Source of the DNA: Nocardioides flavescens
GTDB lineage: Bacteria > Actinomycetota > Actinomycetes > Propionibacteriales > Nocardioidaceae
Assembly: GCF_009823805.1 (NCBI RefSeq)
Contig: NZ_WUEK01000010.1
Location: 1 to 64,000, forward strand
DNA length: 64,000 nt
Direction of reading: 5' to 3'
Shown: positions 45,157 through 56,468 of the stretch, piece by piece
How positions within the stretch are numbered: position 1 is the first letter of the stretch
How the letters are laid out: every line of letters begins with the position of its first letter
Made by a program: the position numbers and the translations under genes
The notes under the pieces: model-generated
The model's database searches: none
The model's input: the letters and a program-made list of their open reading frames with translations, nothing else
Told to the model about the DNA's origin: nothing

Positions 45157-46317
45157 ATGACGTCGACCCTGCTGAACGAGAGGCCGCACGAGGGGCTCCA
45201 CGAGGGTCTCGTGCCGCCCCTGCAGTCGCCGGTCTGCTGGGCCGAGGACGAGCAGACCGTGCTGGTCTGCACGGCGGTCAGCGACGTGACCCACGACGTG
45301 CGGACCTTCGTGTTCGAGCCGGAGGGCGACCAGCTGTTCGAGTTCGAGGCCGGGCAGTTCCTGACCCTCCTGCTCGAGATCGACGGCACGCCGGTCAACC
45401 GCTGCTACACGATCTCCTCGCCCCCGACGCGGCCGCACCGGATCGCCATCACCGTCAAGCGGGTCCCCGGCGGTCAGGTCTCGAACTGGCTGCACGACAC
45501 CGTCGTGCCGGGCACGAAGCTGACGGCGCTCGCTCCGCTCGGGGCCTTCACACTGACCCACCGCCCGGCCGAGAAGCTGCTCCTCCTCTCCGCCGGCAGC
45601 GGCGTCACCCCGCTGATGTCGATGCTGCGCACGCTCTTCGACCTCGGCTCGGACGCCGACGTGGTGTTCCTGCACAGCGCCCGCACACCCAGCGACATCG
45701 TGTTCCGCAGCGAGCTCGCGGCCATCGAGATGCTGATGCCCAACCTGCGGGTCGTCCACGTCTGCGAGGCCGACTACCCGTCCGAGCGCTGGGGCGGCAT
45801 GCGCGGGCGGCTCTCGCCCTCGATGCTCCAGACCGTCGTCCCCGACCTGCTGGAGCGGACCACCTTCACGTGCGGACCAGCGCCGTACATGGACTCCGTG
45901 CGGCGCATCCTCGGCGAGCTCGGTTACGACCTCGCGCACTACCGCGAGGAGAGCTTCCGCTTCGACGACCCCGCGCTGCCCGGTGCGATGCCGACGCCCG
46001 ACGGCGTCGACTACGACCAGATCGCGATCGCGCCGCCCGAGCCCGAGGTCGGCACGACCTTCGAGGTCGAGTTCGCCAGGAGCGGGCGCACCGTCACCTG
46101 CCGTGCCGACGAGTCCGTCCTCGACGCGGCCCTGGCGGCCGGCGTACGTCTGGCGTCATCCTGCAGTCAGGGCATGTGCGGCACGTGCAAGGTCCCGAAG
46201 CTCACGGGTGAGGTGGAGATGAGGCACAACGGCGGGATCCGCCCTCGCGAGGTGGCGGCCGGGAAGATCCTGGTCTGCTGCTCCACGCCGCTCAGCGACC
46301 TCACGCTGGACGCCTGA
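45157..46317 (+). CDS. gbcB: Glycine betaine monooxygenase reductase subunit
   Basis: This 386-residue NAD(P)H-flavin-ferredoxin reductase supplies GbcA. The flavin site is [11 protein letters not shown] (RxYS-like), the NAD part is [17 protein letters not shown] and [13 protein letters not shown], and the C-terminal plant-type 2Fe-2S ferredoxin has [11 protein letters not shown]...CCSTP. It follows gbcA in the same operon and precedes soxB closely (46317 to 46335). Confidence 0.92.
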   Translation: MTSTLLNERPHEGLHEGLVPPLQSPVCWAEDEQTVLVCTAVSDVTHDVRTFVFEPEGDQLFEFEAGQFLTLLLEIDGTPVNRCYTISSPPTRPHRIAITVKRVPGGQVSNWLHDTVVPGTKLTALAPLGAFTLTHRPAEKLLLLSAGSGVTPLMSMLRTLFDLGSDADVVFLHSARTPSDIVFRSELAAIEMLMPNLRVVHVCEADYPSERWGGMRGRLSPSMLQTVVPDLLERTTFTCGPAPYMDSVRRILGELGYDLAHYREESFRFDDPALPGAMPTPDGVDYDQIAIAPPEPEVGTTFEVEFARSGRTVTCRADESVLDAALAAGVRLASSCSQGMCGTCKVPKLTGEVEMRHNGGIRPREVAAGKILVCCSTPLSDLTLDA

Positions 46318-46334
46318 CCGTGATGGGAGACCAG

Positions 46335-47570
46335 ATGACCGCCCAGTCCCCGCAGCGCTCGGTCCCGGGCGAGCACCCCGAGTGGCTCTGGGGTGAGCCA
46401 GATCCGAAGCGCTCCTACGACGCGATCGTGATCGGCGGTGGTGGGCACGGCCTGGCCACGGCCTACTACCTCGCCAAGAACCACGGCCTGACGAACATCG
46501 CGATCCTCGAGAAGGGCTGGCTCGCGGGCGGCAACATGGCCCGCAACACCACGATCATCCGGTCCAACTACCTCTGGGACGAGAGCGCCGCGATCTACGA
46601 GCACGCGCTGCAGCTGTGGGAGCAGCTGCCCGCGGAACTCGACTACGACTTCCTGTTCTCCCAGCGCGGGGTGCTCAACCTGGCGCACTCGCTGCAGGAC
46701 GTGCGCGACTCGGTGCGCCGGGTCGAGGCCAACCGGCTCAACGGGGTCGACGCGGAGTTCCTCACCCCCGAGGAGGTCGCGAAGATCTGCCCGATCGTCA
46801 ACATCTCGCCCGACGTCCGCTACCCCGTCCTGGGCGCGACGTTCCAGCCGCGGGCCGGCATCGCCAAGCACGACCACGTCGCGTGGGCGTTCGCGCGGGC
46901 GTGCGACGCGATGGGCGTCGACATCATCCAGAACTGCGAGGTGACGGGGTTCGTCAAGGACGGCGACCGCGTCACCGGGGTCGAGACGACCCGGGGACGG
47001 ATCCTGTCGGACACCGTCGGCATGGTGGCCGCGGGGCACAGCAGCGTGCTCGCGCAGAAGGCCGGCGTCCGGCTGCCGGTGCAGTCGCACCCGCTGCAGG
47101 CGCTGGTCTCCGAGCTCTACGAGCCGGTGCACCCGACCGTCGTGATGTCGAACTACGTCCACGTCTACGTCTCCCAGGCCCACAAGGGCGAGCTGGTGAT
47201 GGGCGCGGGCGTCGACCAGTACAACGGCTACGGCCAGCGGGGCTCGTTCCACGTGATCGAGCACCAGATGGCCGCGGCGCTCGAGCTGTTCCCGATCTTC
47301 TCGCGGGCCCACCTGCTGCGCACCTGGGGCGGCATCGTCGACGTCTGCCCGGACGCCTCGCCGATCATCGGCGCGACCCCCGTCGAGGGCCTCTACGTCA
47401 ACGCCGGCTGGGGCACGGGCGGCTTCAAGGCCACCCCGGCCGCCGGTTGGGTGATGGCCCACGCCATGGCGACCGGCGAGGCGCACGAGCTCGGTGCGCC
47501 GTTCGGCCTCGAGCGGTTCAGCACCGGCCACCTCATCGACGAGCACGGCGCCGCCGGCGTCGCCCACTGA
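46335..47570 (+). CDS. soxB: Sarcosine oxidase beta subunit
   Basis: SoxB is the flavin subunit that oxidises sarcosine in the heterotetrameric enzyme. The 411-residue protein has [23 protein letters not shown] at the FAD site, [20 protein letters not shown], and the C-terminal [38 protein letters not shown], all typical. I chose the ATG at 46335 because GGGAG precedes it; GTG 46320 and ATG 46323 are alternatives. soxD follows 27 bp downstream. Confidence 0.94.
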   Translation: MTAQSPQRSVPGEHPEWLWGEPDPKRSYDAIVIGGGGHGLATAYYLAKNHGLTNIAILEKGWLAGGNMARNTTIIRSNYLWDESAAIYEHALQLWEQLPAELDYDFLFSQRGVLNLAHSLQDVRDSVRRVEANRLNGVDAEFLTPEEVAKICPIVNISPDVRYPVLGATFQPRAGIAKHDHVAWAFARACDAMGVDIIQNCEVTGFVKDGDRVTGVETTRGRILSDTVGMVAAGHSSVLAQKAGVRLPVQSHPLQALVSELYEPVHPTVVMSNYVHVYVSQAHKGELVMGAGVDQYNGYGQRGSFHVIEHQMAAALELFPIFSRAHLLRTWGGIVDVCPDASPIIGATPVEGLYVNAGWGTGGFKATPAAGWVMAHAMATGEAHELGAPFGLERFSTGHLIDEHGAAGVAH

Positions 47571-47597
47571 CCGCCACCTCCGGAGGAACACCGAGCC

Positions 47598-47888
47598 GTG
47601 TTGCAGATCGAGTGCCCGTGGTGCGGGCCGCACGACGAGACCGAGTACCACTACGGCGGGCAGGCGCACGTCGCCTACCCCGAGGACCCCGAGGCGCTCA
47701 GCGACGAGGAGTGGGCGGAGTACCTCTTCTACCGCGACAACCCCAAGGGCCCCTTCGCCGAGCGCTGGGTGCACAGCACCGGCTGCCGGCGCTGGTTCAA
47801 CGTCGTGCGCGACACGGTGACCTACGAGGTCCTCGCCGTCTACACGGGGGCCCGGCCAGAGGTCGCCTCGGCGGGAGGCGACCGATGA
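47598..47888 (+). CDS. soxD: Sarcosine oxidase delta subunit
   Basis: The 96-residue zinc subunit of heterotetrameric sarcosine oxidase has [20 protein letters not shown] at the N-terminus, the zinc Cys pair, and [22 protein letters not shown] near the end. The GTG start follows CGGAGGAACACC. Its stop overlaps the soxA start by 4 bp. Order soxB-D-A-G is the usual one. Confidence 0.95.
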   Translation: MLQIECPWCGPHDETEYHYGGQAHVAYPEDPEALSDEEWAEYLFYRDNPKGPFAERWVHSTGCRRWFNVVRDTVTYEVLAVYTGARPEVASAGGDR

Positions 47889-50791
47889 CCTCGCGTCGGC
47901 TCCCGAGCGGCGGTCGCATCGACCGCAGCCGGGTCCTGTCCCTCGTCGTCGACGGCGAGGAGCACGCCGCCCACTCCGGCGACACGATCGCCTCGGCGCT
48001 GCTCGCGAGTGGCCGGATCCGCGTCGGCGACTCGATCTACCACGACCGTCCTCGCGGCATCGTGGCCGCGGGCGCCGAGGAGCCCAACGCCCTGGTGCAG
48101 GTGCTGGGCGAGCACTCCGAGCCCTCGGTGACCGCGACCGTGCGCTCCGTGGTGGACGGGCTGGAGGTGCGCACCCTCTCGGGGCTCGGCGTGCTCAGCC
48201 CGGAGCCCGACGCAGCGACCTACGACAAGGTCTTCGTCCACACCGACGTGCTCGTCGTCGGTGCCGGACCAGCGGGGCTCGCCGCCGCGCTGACCGCGGC
48301 CCGCTCGGGCGCGCGGGTCGTGATGGTGGACGAGCAGGCCGAGCCCGGCGGCTCGCTGCTCTCGGCGCGCACCGAGGAGATCGACGGTCGTCCCGCCGCG
48401 GCGTGGCTGACCGACGTGTCCGCCGAGCTCGCCGGCGCCCCCGAGGTCACCGTGCTGACCCGGACCGCGGCGTTCGGCTCCTACGACGACAACTACGTCG
48501 TGGCTGTCGAGGACCGTGCTGCCAAGAGCGAGGGCGCCTCGGAGGGTCCCCAGGCGCACGGTGTCTCACGCCAGCGCGTCTGGCACGTGCGCGCGCGCCG
48601 CGTCGTGCTGGCCACGGGCGCCTACGAGCGGCCGCTGGTCTTCCAGGGCAACGACATGCCGGGCGTGATGCTCGCGGGCGCCGTGCGCACCTACCTCAAC
48701 CGCTACGCAGTCGCCGCGGGTCAGCGCGTCGTCGTCGCCACCACCAACGACAGCGCCTACGACACCGTCGCCGACCTCCTGGCCGCCGGCGTCGAGGTGG
48801 CTGCGGTCCTCGACGCCCGCGCCGAGCTGTCCGGCCGTGCCCAGGAGGCCGTCGACGCCGGCGTGCGGGTCGTCGGCTCCGCGACCGTGCAGCGCGCGGT
48901 CGCCGACGAGTCCACCGGGCTGCTGCGTGCGGTGCGGGTCGGCGAGCTCGACGGTGACACGACCACGCCCGGTGAGCTGGTCGAGGCCGACCTGCTCGCC
49001 GTGTCGGGTGGGTGGAGCCCGCTCGTGCACCTGTTCACCCAGCGCCAGGGCACGACCCGCTGGGACGCCGCCACCGCGGCGTTCGTGCCGGACTCGGTGG
49101 TGCGCGACCAGGCGACGGCCGGAGCCGTGCACGGCACCTTCGTGCTGCGCGACTGCCTGCAGGAAGGGGCCGCCGCGGGAGCCGCCGCCGCCGGGGCGAC
49201 CGGCTTCCCGGTCGAGGCGCCGACGTTCGACGTGACGGGCGCGCCGACCGAGGTCGGCGAGGTCCGCCAGCTGTGGATGGTCCCGGGCGAGGACGACCCG
49301 AGCACCTGGACCGAGCACTACGTCGACCTGCACCGCGACCAGACCGTGGCCGACGTGTGGAAGGCGACCGGCGCCGGGATGCGCAGCGTCGAGCACGTCA
49401 AGCGCTACACCTCCATCGGCACCGGGCAGGACCAGGGCAAGACCTCCGGGGTCAACGCCGGCGGCGTCATCGCCGCGGCCCTCGGGCTCGACGTCGCCGA
49501 CGTCGGGTTCTCGAACCACCGCGCGCCGTACGTCCCCGTGCTGTTCTCGGCGCTCGCCGGCCGCGAGCGGGGCGAGCTGTTCGACCCCAAGCGGGTCACC
49601 CCGATCCACAGCTGGCACGTCGAGCACGGTGCGGAGTTCGAGGTCGTCGGCCAGTGGCTGCGGCCGTGGTACTTCCCCGAGGACGGGGAGGACCTCGACG
49701 CGGCCGTCGCCCGCGAGTGCGCGGCCGTGCGCACGGCTGTCGGGATGATGGACGCCTCGACGCTCGGGAAGATCGAGGTGCAGGGCCCCGACGCGGGCGA
49801 GTTCCTCAACCGCGTCTACACCAACGCCTACAAGAAGCTGGCGGTCGGCTCGGCGCGCTACGGCGTCATGTGCAAGCCCGACGGGATGCTGTTCGACGAC
49901 GGCGTGGTGCTGCGCCTCGACGACGACCGCTACTACCTCCACACCACGACGGGCGGCGCCGCCGGCGTGCTCGACTGGCTCGAGGAGTGGCTGCAGACCG
50001 AGTGGCCCGAGCTCGACGTGCGCTGCACGTCGGTCACCGAGCAGTGGTCGACGATCGCCGTGGTCGGACCCCGCTCCCGCGACGTCGTCGCCCGGGTGGC
50101 GCCCGACCTCGACGTGTCCAACGACGCCTTCGGCTTCATGACCTTCCGCGAGACCACGCTCGCCTCCGGGGTGCCCGCGCGGGTCTGCCGGATCTCGTTC
50201 TCCGGAGAGCTGGCCTTCGAGATCAACGTCGCAGGGTGGTACGGCCGCGCGGTCTGGGAGGCCGTCCACGCCGCCGGCGCCGAGCACGGCATCACGCCGT
50301 ACGGCACCGAGACGATGCACGTGCTGCGGGCCGAGAAGGGCTACCCGATCGTCGGTCAGGACACCGACGGCACCGTGACGCCGCAGGACGCCGGCATGGA
50401 GTGGATCGTGTCGAGGACCAAGGCGTTCATCGGCAGCCGCTCCTACACCCGTGCCGACAACGTCCGCACCGACCGCAAGCAGCTGGTCGGGCTCCTGCCG
50501 GTCGACCGCACCACCCGGCTCCCCGAGGGCAGCCAGGTGATCGAGCGTGGCCACCTCGTCGATCGCTCCGTCGGTGGCCCCGTCGAGGGTCAGCGCATCC
50601 CGATGCTCGGTCACGTCACGTCGAGCTACGACAGCGTCGCGCTCGGACGGCCGTTCGCCCTCGCACTGGTCAAGGGCGGTCGCGGGCGGATCGGCGACGT
50701 CCTGGTGGCCCCGGTCGGCGACCGTCTCGTCGAGGTCGAGGTGACCTCGCACGTGCTCTACGACCCGGAGGGGGCCAAGCGCGATGGCTGA
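47885..50791 (+). CDS. soxA: Sarcosine oxidase alpha subunit
   Basis: The 968-residue subunit binds NAD and folate and passes the sarcosine methyl group to tetrahydrofolate. It begins with a 2Fe-2S-like/SoxA N-domain ([24 protein letters not shown]), then a pyridine nucleotide fold [21 protein letters not shown] near residue 122, a middle domain with [13 protein letters not shown] and a GcvT-like C-terminal half ([44 protein letters not shown]). It overlaps soxD and soxG by 4 and 8 bp. Length is normal for the family. Confidence 0.95.
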   Translation: MTSRRLPSGGRIDRSRVLSLVVDGEEHAAHSGDTIASALLASGRIRVGDSIYHDRPRGIVAAGAEEPNALVQVLGEHSEPSVTATVRSVVDGLEVRTLSGLGVLSPEPDAATYDKVFVHTDVLVVGAGPAGLAAALTAARSGARVVMVDEQAEPGGSLLSARTEEIDGRPAAAWLTDVSAELAGAPEVTVLTRTAAFGSYDDNYVVAVEDRAAKSEGASEGPQAHGVSRQRVWHVRARRVVLATGAYERPLVFQGNDMPGVMLAGAVRTYLNRYAVAAGQRVVVATTNDSAYDTVADLLAAGVEVAAVLDARAELSGRAQEAVDAGVRVVGSATVQRAVADESTGLLRAVRVGELDGDTTTPGELVEADLLAVSGGWSPLVHLFTQRQGTTRWDAATAAFVPDSVVRDQATAGAVHGTFVLRDCLQEGAAAGAAAAGATGFPVEAPTFDVTGAPTEVGEVRQLWMVPGEDDPSTWTEHYVDLHRDQTVADVWKATGAGMRSVEHVKRYTSIGTGQDQGKTSGVNAGGVIAAALGLDVADVGFSNHRAPYVPVLFSALAGRERGELFDPKRVTPIHSWHVEHGAEFEVVGQWLRPWYFPEDGEDLDAAVARECAAVRTAVGMMDASTLGKIEVQGPDAGEFLNRVYTNAYKKLAVGSARYGVMCKPDGMLFDDGVVLRLDDDRYYLHTTTGGAAGVLDWLEEWLQTEWPELDVRCTSVTEQWSTIAVVGPRSRDVVARVAPDLDVSNDAFGFMTFRETTLASGVPARVCRISFSGELAFEINVAGWYGRAVWEAVHAAGAEHGITPYGTETMHVLRAEKGYPIVGQDTDGTVTPQDAGMEWIVSRTKAFIGSRSYTRADNVRTDRKQLVGLLPVDRTTRLPEGSQVIERGHLVDRSVGGPVEGQRIPMLGHVTSSYDSVALGRPFALALVKGGRGRIGDVLVAPVGDRLVEVEVTSHVLYDPEGAKRDG

Positions 50792-51404
50792 CTCGATCCT
50801 CGACACCACCTCGGGACCGGTGGAGCTGCGGCGCAGCCCCCTGGCGGCGACCGCAGCCGGAGTCGCCGAGGCGGGGGCCGGCGGGGGCGGTGTACGGCTC
50901 GCCGAACGGCCCTTCACGACGATGGTCGGCCTGCGGGTGGTGCCGGGCTCGACGGCGGCCGACGCGATCGGCGCCGTGCTGGGCGCTCCGCTGCCGGCCG
51001 GCGTGGGCGAGGTGACCGGGGAGGGGGACCACCGCACGCTCTGGCTCGGCCCCGACGAGTGGCTCGTCGTCTCCGACGGCTCCCGCGAGGAGCTGCTCTC
51101 CCGGCTGCGGGCCGCGGCCGAGGGACCCGGCGTCGCGATCGTCGACGTGTCGGCCAACCGCACGGTGCTCGAGCTCGAGGGCCCCGCGGCCCGGTCAGTG
51201 CTCGACAAGGGCTGCCCGGCCGACCTGCACCCGCGCGCGTTCGGCGCGGGGCGTGCGATCACGACGACGCTGGCCCGGGTGCCGGTCCTGCTCTGGCAGA
51301 CGGGGGAGCAGACCTACCGTCTGCTGCCACGCTCGTCGTACGCCGAGTACGTCGCCGCGTGGCTGCTCGACGCGGCCCAGGAGTTCCTCGAGCCGGTCGG
51401 CTGA
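50784..51404 (+). CDS. soxG: Sarcosine oxidase gamma subunit
   Basis: The 206-residue smallest structural subunit has a GcvT-like fold with [47 protein letters not shown] and [22 protein letters not shown], which are strong SoxG markers. It starts 8 bp inside soxA. sdaA starts 7 bp after its stop. Confidence 0.94.
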   Translation: MADSILDTTSGPVELRRSPLAATAAGVAEAGAGGGGVRLAERPFTTMVGLRVVPGSTAADAIGAVLGAPLPAGVGEVTGEGDHRTLWLGPDEWLVVSDGSREELLSRLRAAAEGPGVAIVDVSANRTVLELEGPAARSVLDKGCPADLHPRAFGAGRAITTTLARVPVLLWQTGEQTYRLLPRSSYAEYVAAWLLDAAQEFLEPVG

Positions 51405-51411
51405 CGCTCCC

Positions 51412-52782
51412 GTGACGCTCTCGGCGTTCGACCTCTACTCGATCGGCATCGGCCCGTCGTCCTCCCACACGGTCGGGCCGATGCGGGCCGCGAAGAGGTT
51501 CGCCGACGGGTTGCGGGCGGCGGGTCGGCTCGACGACGTGCACCGGGTGCACGCCCAGCTCTTCGGCTCGCTCGGCGCCACCGGCCACGGCCACGGCTCG
51601 CCCAAGGCTGTCGTGCTCGGGCTCGAGGGCGAGGACCCGGCCACCACCGACACCGACCGGGCCGAGCTGCGGATCGCCGAGATCCGGGAGAGCCGCACGC
51701 TGGTGCTGGCGGGCACCGCACCCGTGCGCTTCGACCCCGACACGGACCTGGTCATGCACCGGCGCCGGAGCCTCCCTGCCCACCCCAACGGGATGGTCTT
51801 CGCGGCGTACGACGCCGGCGGTGCGCTCGTCGACGAGCGCACCTACTACTCCGTGGGTGGCGGCTTCGTCGTCGACGAGGTGGCGGCGGGCGTCGACCGC
51901 ATCGTCGTGGACGAGACCTCGGTGCGGTTCCCGTTCTCGACCGGGGCCGAGCTCCTCGCGACCTGCGAGCGCGAGCACCTCTCGATCAGTGACGTCATGC
52001 TCGCCAACGAGCAGGCGTGGCGCACCGAGGCCGAGGTCCGGGCCGGCATGCTCGAGCTCTGGAGGGTGATGGTCGACTGCGTCGAGCGCGGCTACACCCG
52101 CGACGGCGTGCTGCCCGGAGGGCTCAAGGTGCGCCGGCGAGCGCCGCAGCTGTTCCGCGACCTCACCGCGCGCGGCGTCGAGGACCCGCTGCACGTCATG
52201 GACTGGGTCAACCTCTACGCGCTGTCGGTCAACGAGGAGAACGCCTCGGGCGGCCGCATCGTCACCGCCCCGACCAACGGCGCCGCCGGCATCATCCCCG
52301 CGGTCCTGCACTACTACGTGCGGTTCGTGCCGGGTGCCGACGACGACGGCATCGTGCGGTTCCTGCTGACGGCCGCGGCGATCGGCATCCTGTTCAAGAC
52401 CAACGCCTCGATCTCCGGCGCCGAGGTCGGCTGCCAGGGTGAGGTCGGCTCGGCCTGCTCGATGGCGGCCGGTGGGCTCGCGGAGGTGCTCGGCGCGTCA
52501 CCACGCCAGGTCGAGAACGCCGCCGAGGTCGGCATCGAGCACAACCTCGGGCTGACCTGCGACCCCGTCGGCGGTCTGGTGCAGATCCCGTGCATCGAGC
52601 GCAACGCGATCGCCTCGGTGAAGGCCGTCAACGCCGCGCGGCTCGCGATCAACGGCGACGGCAGCCACACGGTCAGCCTCGACAAGGCGATCAAGACCAT
52701 GCGCGACACCGGTCGCGACATGAAGGACAAGTACAAGGAGACCGCCCGCGGCGGTCTCGCCGTCAACGTGATCGAGTGCTGA
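51412..52782 (+). CDS. sdaA: L-serine ammonia-lyase (iron-sulfur type)
   Basis: The product turns L-serine into pyruvate and ammonia. The 456-residue single-chain enzyme has the beta domain first ([21 protein letters not shown]) and the alpha domain after, with 4Fe-4S cysteines in [17 protein letters not shown] and [15 protein letters not shown]. The GTG at 51412 gives VTLSAFDLY. It ends the betaine operon: glycine plus methylene-tetrahydrofolate gives serine through GlyA, encoded elsewhere, and SdaA then feeds pyruvate. A single-carbon balance logic is inferred from this order. Confidence 0.94.
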   Translation: MTLSAFDLYSIGIGPSSSHTVGPMRAAKRFADGLRAAGRLDDVHRVHAQLFGSLGATGHGHGSPKAVVLGLEGEDPATTDTDRAELRIAEIRESRTLVLAGTAPVRFDPDTDLVMHRRRSLPAHPNGMVFAAYDAGGALVDERTYYSVGGGFVVDEVAAGVDRIVVDETSVRFPFSTGAELLATCEREHLSISDVMLANEQAWRTEAEVRAGMLELWRVMVDCVERGYTRDGVLPGGLKVRRRAPQLFRDLTARGVEDPLHVMDWVNLYALSVNEENASGGRIVTAPTNGAAGIIPAVLHYYVRFVPGADDDGIVRFLLTAAAIGILFKTNASISGAEVGCQGEVGSACSMAAGGLAEVLGASPRQVENAAEVGIEHNLGLTCDPVGGLVQIPCIERNAIASVKAVNAARLAINGDGSHTVSLDKAIKTMRDTGRDMKDKYKETARGGLAVNVIEC

Positions 52783-52803
52783 GCGGCCCTCCCGGTCGAC
52801 CCG

Positions 52804-53613
52804 TCAGCCCATCCATCCCATGCGGTGGCCGATGGCGTCGCCGGCATCGCGCAGGTCGGCCTCGGCGGCCTCGATCTCCGCTCGGCCGAACCGGAACGCC
52901 GGTCCCGACACGCTGAGCGCGCCGACCACGGTGCCGGTGTGGTCGCGGACGGGCACGGCCGCGGCGTTCAGGCCGATCTCCATCTCCTCGTACGCCGTGC
53001 CGAGGGCGCCGCCGCACACCGCGTCGAGCTCGGCGAGGAGGCGGGCCCGGTCGGTGACCGTGTGCTCGGTCAGCCGCGGCTGCCCTGCGGTGCGGAGGAT
53101 CTCGAGGCGGCGCTCTGCGGGCATGTGGGCGAGCAGCACCTTGCCGCTCGACGTCGCGTGCAGCGGGGTGAGTTGGCCGACCCAGTTGTGGCTGGACACG
53201 GCGGCGGAGCCACGGGCCTGCTGGACGTTGACGGCGTAGTGCTCCTGCACGACGGCGAGGTTGACCGTCTCGTCGAGCTTGGCGGCGAGCTCGTCGACGA
53301 CCGGCTGCGCCTGGCGGGTGAGGTCGATGCGGGTGGGGATCGCGCTCGCGAGCCGCAGGATGCCGAACGCCAGGCGGTAGCTGCCGCGCTCGGAGTTCTG
53401 CTCGACGAGGTCGCGCTCCTCCAGAGCGGCGAGGAGGCGGAACGCCGTGGACTTGTGCACGCCGATCTCGGCGGCGACCTCGGTCACGCCCGCCTGGCCC
53501 TCGCGAGCCAGGATCTCCAGCACCGAGATGGCGCGGTCGACGGACTGCACCCCGCTCTGACCCTCGCGCGTCCTCCCGCGCTGGCCGGGCGGCGTCTCGT
53601 CGGTGTTGCTCAT
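52804..53613 (-). CDS. IclR-family regulator
   Basis: The 269-residue regulator has an N-terminal winged helix ([43 protein letters not shown]) at about residues 27-75 and an IclR effector domain ([62 protein letters not shown]). It is convergent with sdaA (22 bp between stops), so it is the obvious candidate regulator of the betaine operon, sensing betaine, sarcosine or glycine. That assignment is inferred from position only. The ATG at 53613 begins MSNTDET. Confidence 0.9.
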   Translation of the reverse strand: MSNTDETPPGQRGRTREGQSGVQSVDRAISVLEILAREGQAGVTEVAAEIGVHKSTAFRLLAALEERDLVEQNSERGSYRLAFGILRLASAIPTRIDLTRQAQPVVDELAAKLDETVNLAVVQEHYAVNVQQARGSAAVSSHNWVGQLTPLHATSSGKVLLAHMPAERRLEILRTAGQPRLTEHTVTDRARLLAELDAVCGGALGTAYEEMEIGLNAAAVPVRDHTGTVVGALSVSGPAFRFGRAEIEAAEADLRDAGDAIGHRMGWMG

Positions 53614-53644
53614 GGCGAAACAGTACGCACTACGGGCCCGGGCG

Positions 53645-54064
53645 TCAGACACCCGGCGCGTCGTGCACCTCGAGGTGCGACACCCGGTAGCACTCCTCGT
53701 CGTCGACCGCCCGGGGCAGGTGGTCGATCGACAGCTCGACCGGCCAGCCGCGGTCGTCGGTGCGCAGGTCGACCTCGGCACCGGCCCCTGCATCCTCGGC
53801 CTTGTCGAGCAGGTCGCGGAGGGTCGGGACGTCGTCGAGTCGACGAGGTGAGGGGTAGCCGGGGTCGAGGCTCGTCGCGCTCGTGACCTGACCGTCCACC
53901 ACCGACACCTGGTAGTCGCCGATCAGACTGCGCTCGCCGCACGTGGAGGTCAGCACCAGGTCATAGGTGCTCGGCAGCGGCTCCGAGGACGGAGCGGTCT
54001 CGCTGCCGCAGCCGCTGAAGCCGACGCAGACGGACGCGGTCAGCAACAAGGCGGTGGCGCGCAC
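53645..54064 (-). CDS. Small lipoprotein, DUF6174-like
   Basis: The 139-residue product has a short Sec/lipoprotein signal (RATALLLTASVCVGFSGC) with the lipobox Cys at about residue 19 and a Ser/Pro-rich linker. A mature domain of about 100 residues follows, including YDLVLTSTCGERSLIGDYQVSVVDGQV and RLDDVPTLRDLLDKAEDA, the pattern I associate with DUF6174. Two further Cys (STCGER and DEECYR) may pair outside the cell. Function is unknown. It is 31 bp upstream of the IclR start and divergent from jetA. Confidence 0.75.
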   Translation of the reverse strand: MRATALLLTASVCVGFSGCGSETAPSSEPLPSTYDLVLTSTCGERSLIGDYQVSVVDGQVTSATSLDPGYPSPRRLDDVPTLRDLLDKAEDAGAGAEVDLRTDDRGWPVELSIDHLPRAVDDEECYRVSHLEVHDAPGV

Positions 54065-54207
54065 CCTCCTGCGACGCGCACGAGGTGCCGCTGGTTCCGC
54101 GCGGTGTCCACAGCCGGTCCCGCGGCATTCGTCCCAGGTCGGTGGCCTCTGCGATGCTTGGCGGCTGCTGGTGGTCCCGAGCAGGGTCGGTACGTCGGAA
54201 GGCAGCG

Positions 54208-55701
54208 GTGAGCGAGGTCGCAGGGGAGCTGGCGCGGGTGCGCGGGGCGTTCTCGCAACCCACGCTGACGCTGCTGCACCAGCGGCAGGCGCCGGTCGTG
54301 ATCGCGATCTTCCGGGCGGCGTTCGGGCGCAACAACCGGCCGATCCCGACGGCGCGTCTGCACACCCAGGTCGAGGAGCACCTCGCCCAGGTGCGGCTGA
54401 CGGGGGAGACCGACGTCCCCAGCGGCAGCGGCCACGAGATCTGCCGGCGCTGGATGCGCGGTCAGTGGCTGGTGCGCTCGCTCGACGAGGCCGGCCACGA
54501 GGTCTACTCGCTGACGTCGTACGCCCAGCAGGCGCTCGAGCTGGTCAAGAACCTCTCCCGCGACCGCGCGACCCTCTCGGAGCACCGCATCGCCACCATC
54601 CTGGCGAGCGTGCGGCGGTTCAATTCCGAGGCCAACCCCGACCGCACCGCCCGGGTCAGCATCCTCAACGAGGAGATCGCCCGGCTGCAGGCCGAGCGCG
54701 ACCGGCTCGTCGACGGCGACGAGATGGTCGGCGCCACCGAGGACTACATGTTCGAGGGGTTCACCGAGCTGCTGTCGCTGATCTCGGCACTGCCGAGCGA
54801 CTTCGCGCGGGTCGAGGAGCGGTTCGCCACGATCCGCGGCGAGATCCTCGCGGCCTTCCGCGCCGAAGACCGGCCCGCCGGCGAGGTGATCGACGACTAC
54901 CTCGCGCGAGCCGACTCCCTCATGACCGCCACCCACGAGGGCCGGGCCTTCGAGGGCGCGTTCGCGCTGCTGCGCGACGACGCGCTCGTGGCCCAGCTCC
55001 GCGAGGACCTCACCGCCCTGCTCGACCACCCGTTGTCCGACGGCATCCTCGGCGACGGCGAGCGGGCCGAGCTGCAGGGGACGGTGCGCCTGGTGCGCGA
55101 CGGCCTCGAGCGGGTGCTCGCCCAGCGCTCCCGGGTCACCGCGACGCTCAAGGACTACATCGTCTCCCACGACGCCGTGCGCGACCGCCAGCTCGAGCAG
55201 ACGCTGCGCCAGATCGAGTCCGAGCTGACGACCTGGATGGCGACCACGGGTCCGCGCGCGAGCCACGACGTCCCGCTGCTGCCGCCGCGCGCCGGGGTGG
55301 AGCACCTGCGCGAGCGGTTCTACGACCCCGCCGACGACGTGCTGCCCGACCGGATCGCGGCCGCCGACCCCACCGACGCCCCGTCGGTGTCGCTGGCCGA
55401 GCTGATGGCCCAGGGCGGTCCCCAGCTCGGCGCCCTGCGCCGACGGCTCGACGACGCGCTCGGCTCGCTGGCTCCCGCCGGCACGCTCGGCGAGGTGTTC
55501 GGCGGCCTCGAGCCGGAGCTGCGCCGGCCGGTCGAGATCTTCGGCCTGCTCCACCTCGCCGCCGGTCGCGACTGGGGGAGCGAGGAGTCGCTCGAGACCT
55601 ACGCCGCCGTGCGGCCCGACGGCACCGAGCGGTCCTTCGCCGTACCCCGCACCCCGCTGCCGGACCCCGACCTGCAACCCGAGAGGGGGGCTCACGCATG
55701 A
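54208..55701 (+). CDS. jetA: Wadjet protein JetA (DUF3375, kleisin-like)
   Basis: JetA is the MukF-like kleisin of the Wadjet SMC complex, which senses and cleaves plasmid-size circular DNA. The 497-residue protein matches DUF3375: FRAAFGRNNRPIPTARLHTQVEEHL, RRWMRGQWLVRSLDEAGHEVYSLTSYAQQALELV, then long helices with ERVLAQRSRVTATLKDYI and a C-terminal winged-helix-like part. The GTG at 54208 gives VSEVAGELARV after GGAAGGCAGCG. Its stop overlaps jetB by 4 bp. It opens the operon. Confidence 0.93.
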   Translation: MSEVAGELARVRGAFSQPTLTLLHQRQAPVVIAIFRAAFGRNNRPIPTARLHTQVEEHLAQVRLTGETDVPSGSGHEICRRWMRGQWLVRSLDEAGHEVYSLTSYAQQALELVKNLSRDRATLSEHRIATILASVRRFNSEANPDRTARVSILNEEIARLQAERDRLVDGDEMVGATEDYMFEGFTELLSLISALPSDFARVEERFATIRGEILAAFRAEDRPAGEVIDDYLARADSLMTATHEGRAFEGAFALLRDDALVAQLREDLTALLDHPLSDGILGDGERAELQGTVRLVRDGLERVLAQRSRVTATLKDYIVSHDAVRDRQLEQTLRQIESELTTWMATTGPRASHDVPLLPPRAGVEHLRERFYDPADDVLPDRIAAADPTDAPSVSLAELMAQGGPQLGALRRRLDDALGSLAPAGTLGEVFGGLEPELRRPVEIFGLLHLAAGRDWGSEESLETYAAVRPDGTERSFAVPRTPLPDPDLQPERGAHA

Positions 55702-56468
55702 GCACCACCGACGCAGACGAGCTGGGCGAGCTGACCGAGCTGCTCGACGACCTCACCGACGAGCTCGGCGGCGTCGAGGACCACTCCGTGTCGCTCTTCG
55801 AGGGCGACGAGGGCGGCCTCGAGCTCGCCCAGCGCCAGACCCTGGTGACCCTGCTCAAGCAGCGCTTCATCAGCAACCGCACCCACCCGCGCGACTGGCA
55901 GGTCCTGGTCGAGCACGAGCGGGTGCTCCGCTCGCGGCTCAACGACCTCTTCCTCGACCTGGCCATCGACCGCGAGCGCGAGGTGGCGTGGAAGCGTCAG
56001 GCCGTCTCCGAGACCGGCAGCCGCTTCCCGACCCTGCTCTACGACGCCGCCTGGTCGCGCGAGGAGACGCTCGTGCTCGTGCACCTGCGCGACCGGCTGC
56101 GGGCCGGTCTGGCCACCGGCGACGCCCGCACCTACGTCGACCGCGAGGACCTCGTGTCGTACGTCGCGAGCTTCCGCCCGGCGCACGCCACCGACGTCGC
56201 CGGCGACGAGAAGCGCGCCCGCAACGCCGTGGCCGGGGTGGTCAAGGCGGGGCTGCTCATCGGCGCCGTGGGCGACGACCGCTACGAGATCAGCGAGGCG
56301 GTCGAGCCGCTGCTGCCGCTCGAGCTGCTGCAGGAGCTGCTCGAGGCGCTGCGGGCGGCCAACGAGGTGACCGCGGGCGGCGGCGAGCTCGACGAGGAGC
56401 GCGAGCTGTTCGGGGACGCCGACGACGAGTCGGGGACCGAGTCGGACGACCAGGGGGAGCGCGCATGA
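55698..56468 (+). CDS. jetB: Wadjet protein JetB (DUF4194, KITE-like)
   Basis: The 256-residue MukE-like subunit bridges kleisin and SMC. It has an acidic N-terminus, then VTLLKQRFISNRTHPRDWQVLVEHERVLRSRLNDLFLDL and TLLYDAAWSREETLVLVHLRDRLRAG (tandem winged helices), ending in a Glu/Asp-rich tail. This fits DUF4194. It overlaps jetA and jetC by 4 bp each. Confidence 0.92.
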   Translation: MSTTDADELGELTELLDDLTDELGGVEDHSVSLFEGDEGGLELAQRQTLVTLLKQRFISNRTHPRDWQVLVEHERVLRSRLNDLFLDLAIDREREVAWKRQAVSETGSRFPTLLYDAAWSREETLVLVHLRDRLRAGLATGDARTYVDREDLVSYVASFRPAHATDVAGDEKRARNAVAGVVKAGLLIGAVGDDRYEISEAVEPLLPLELLQELLEALRAANEVTAGGGELDEERELFGDADDESGTESDDQGERA

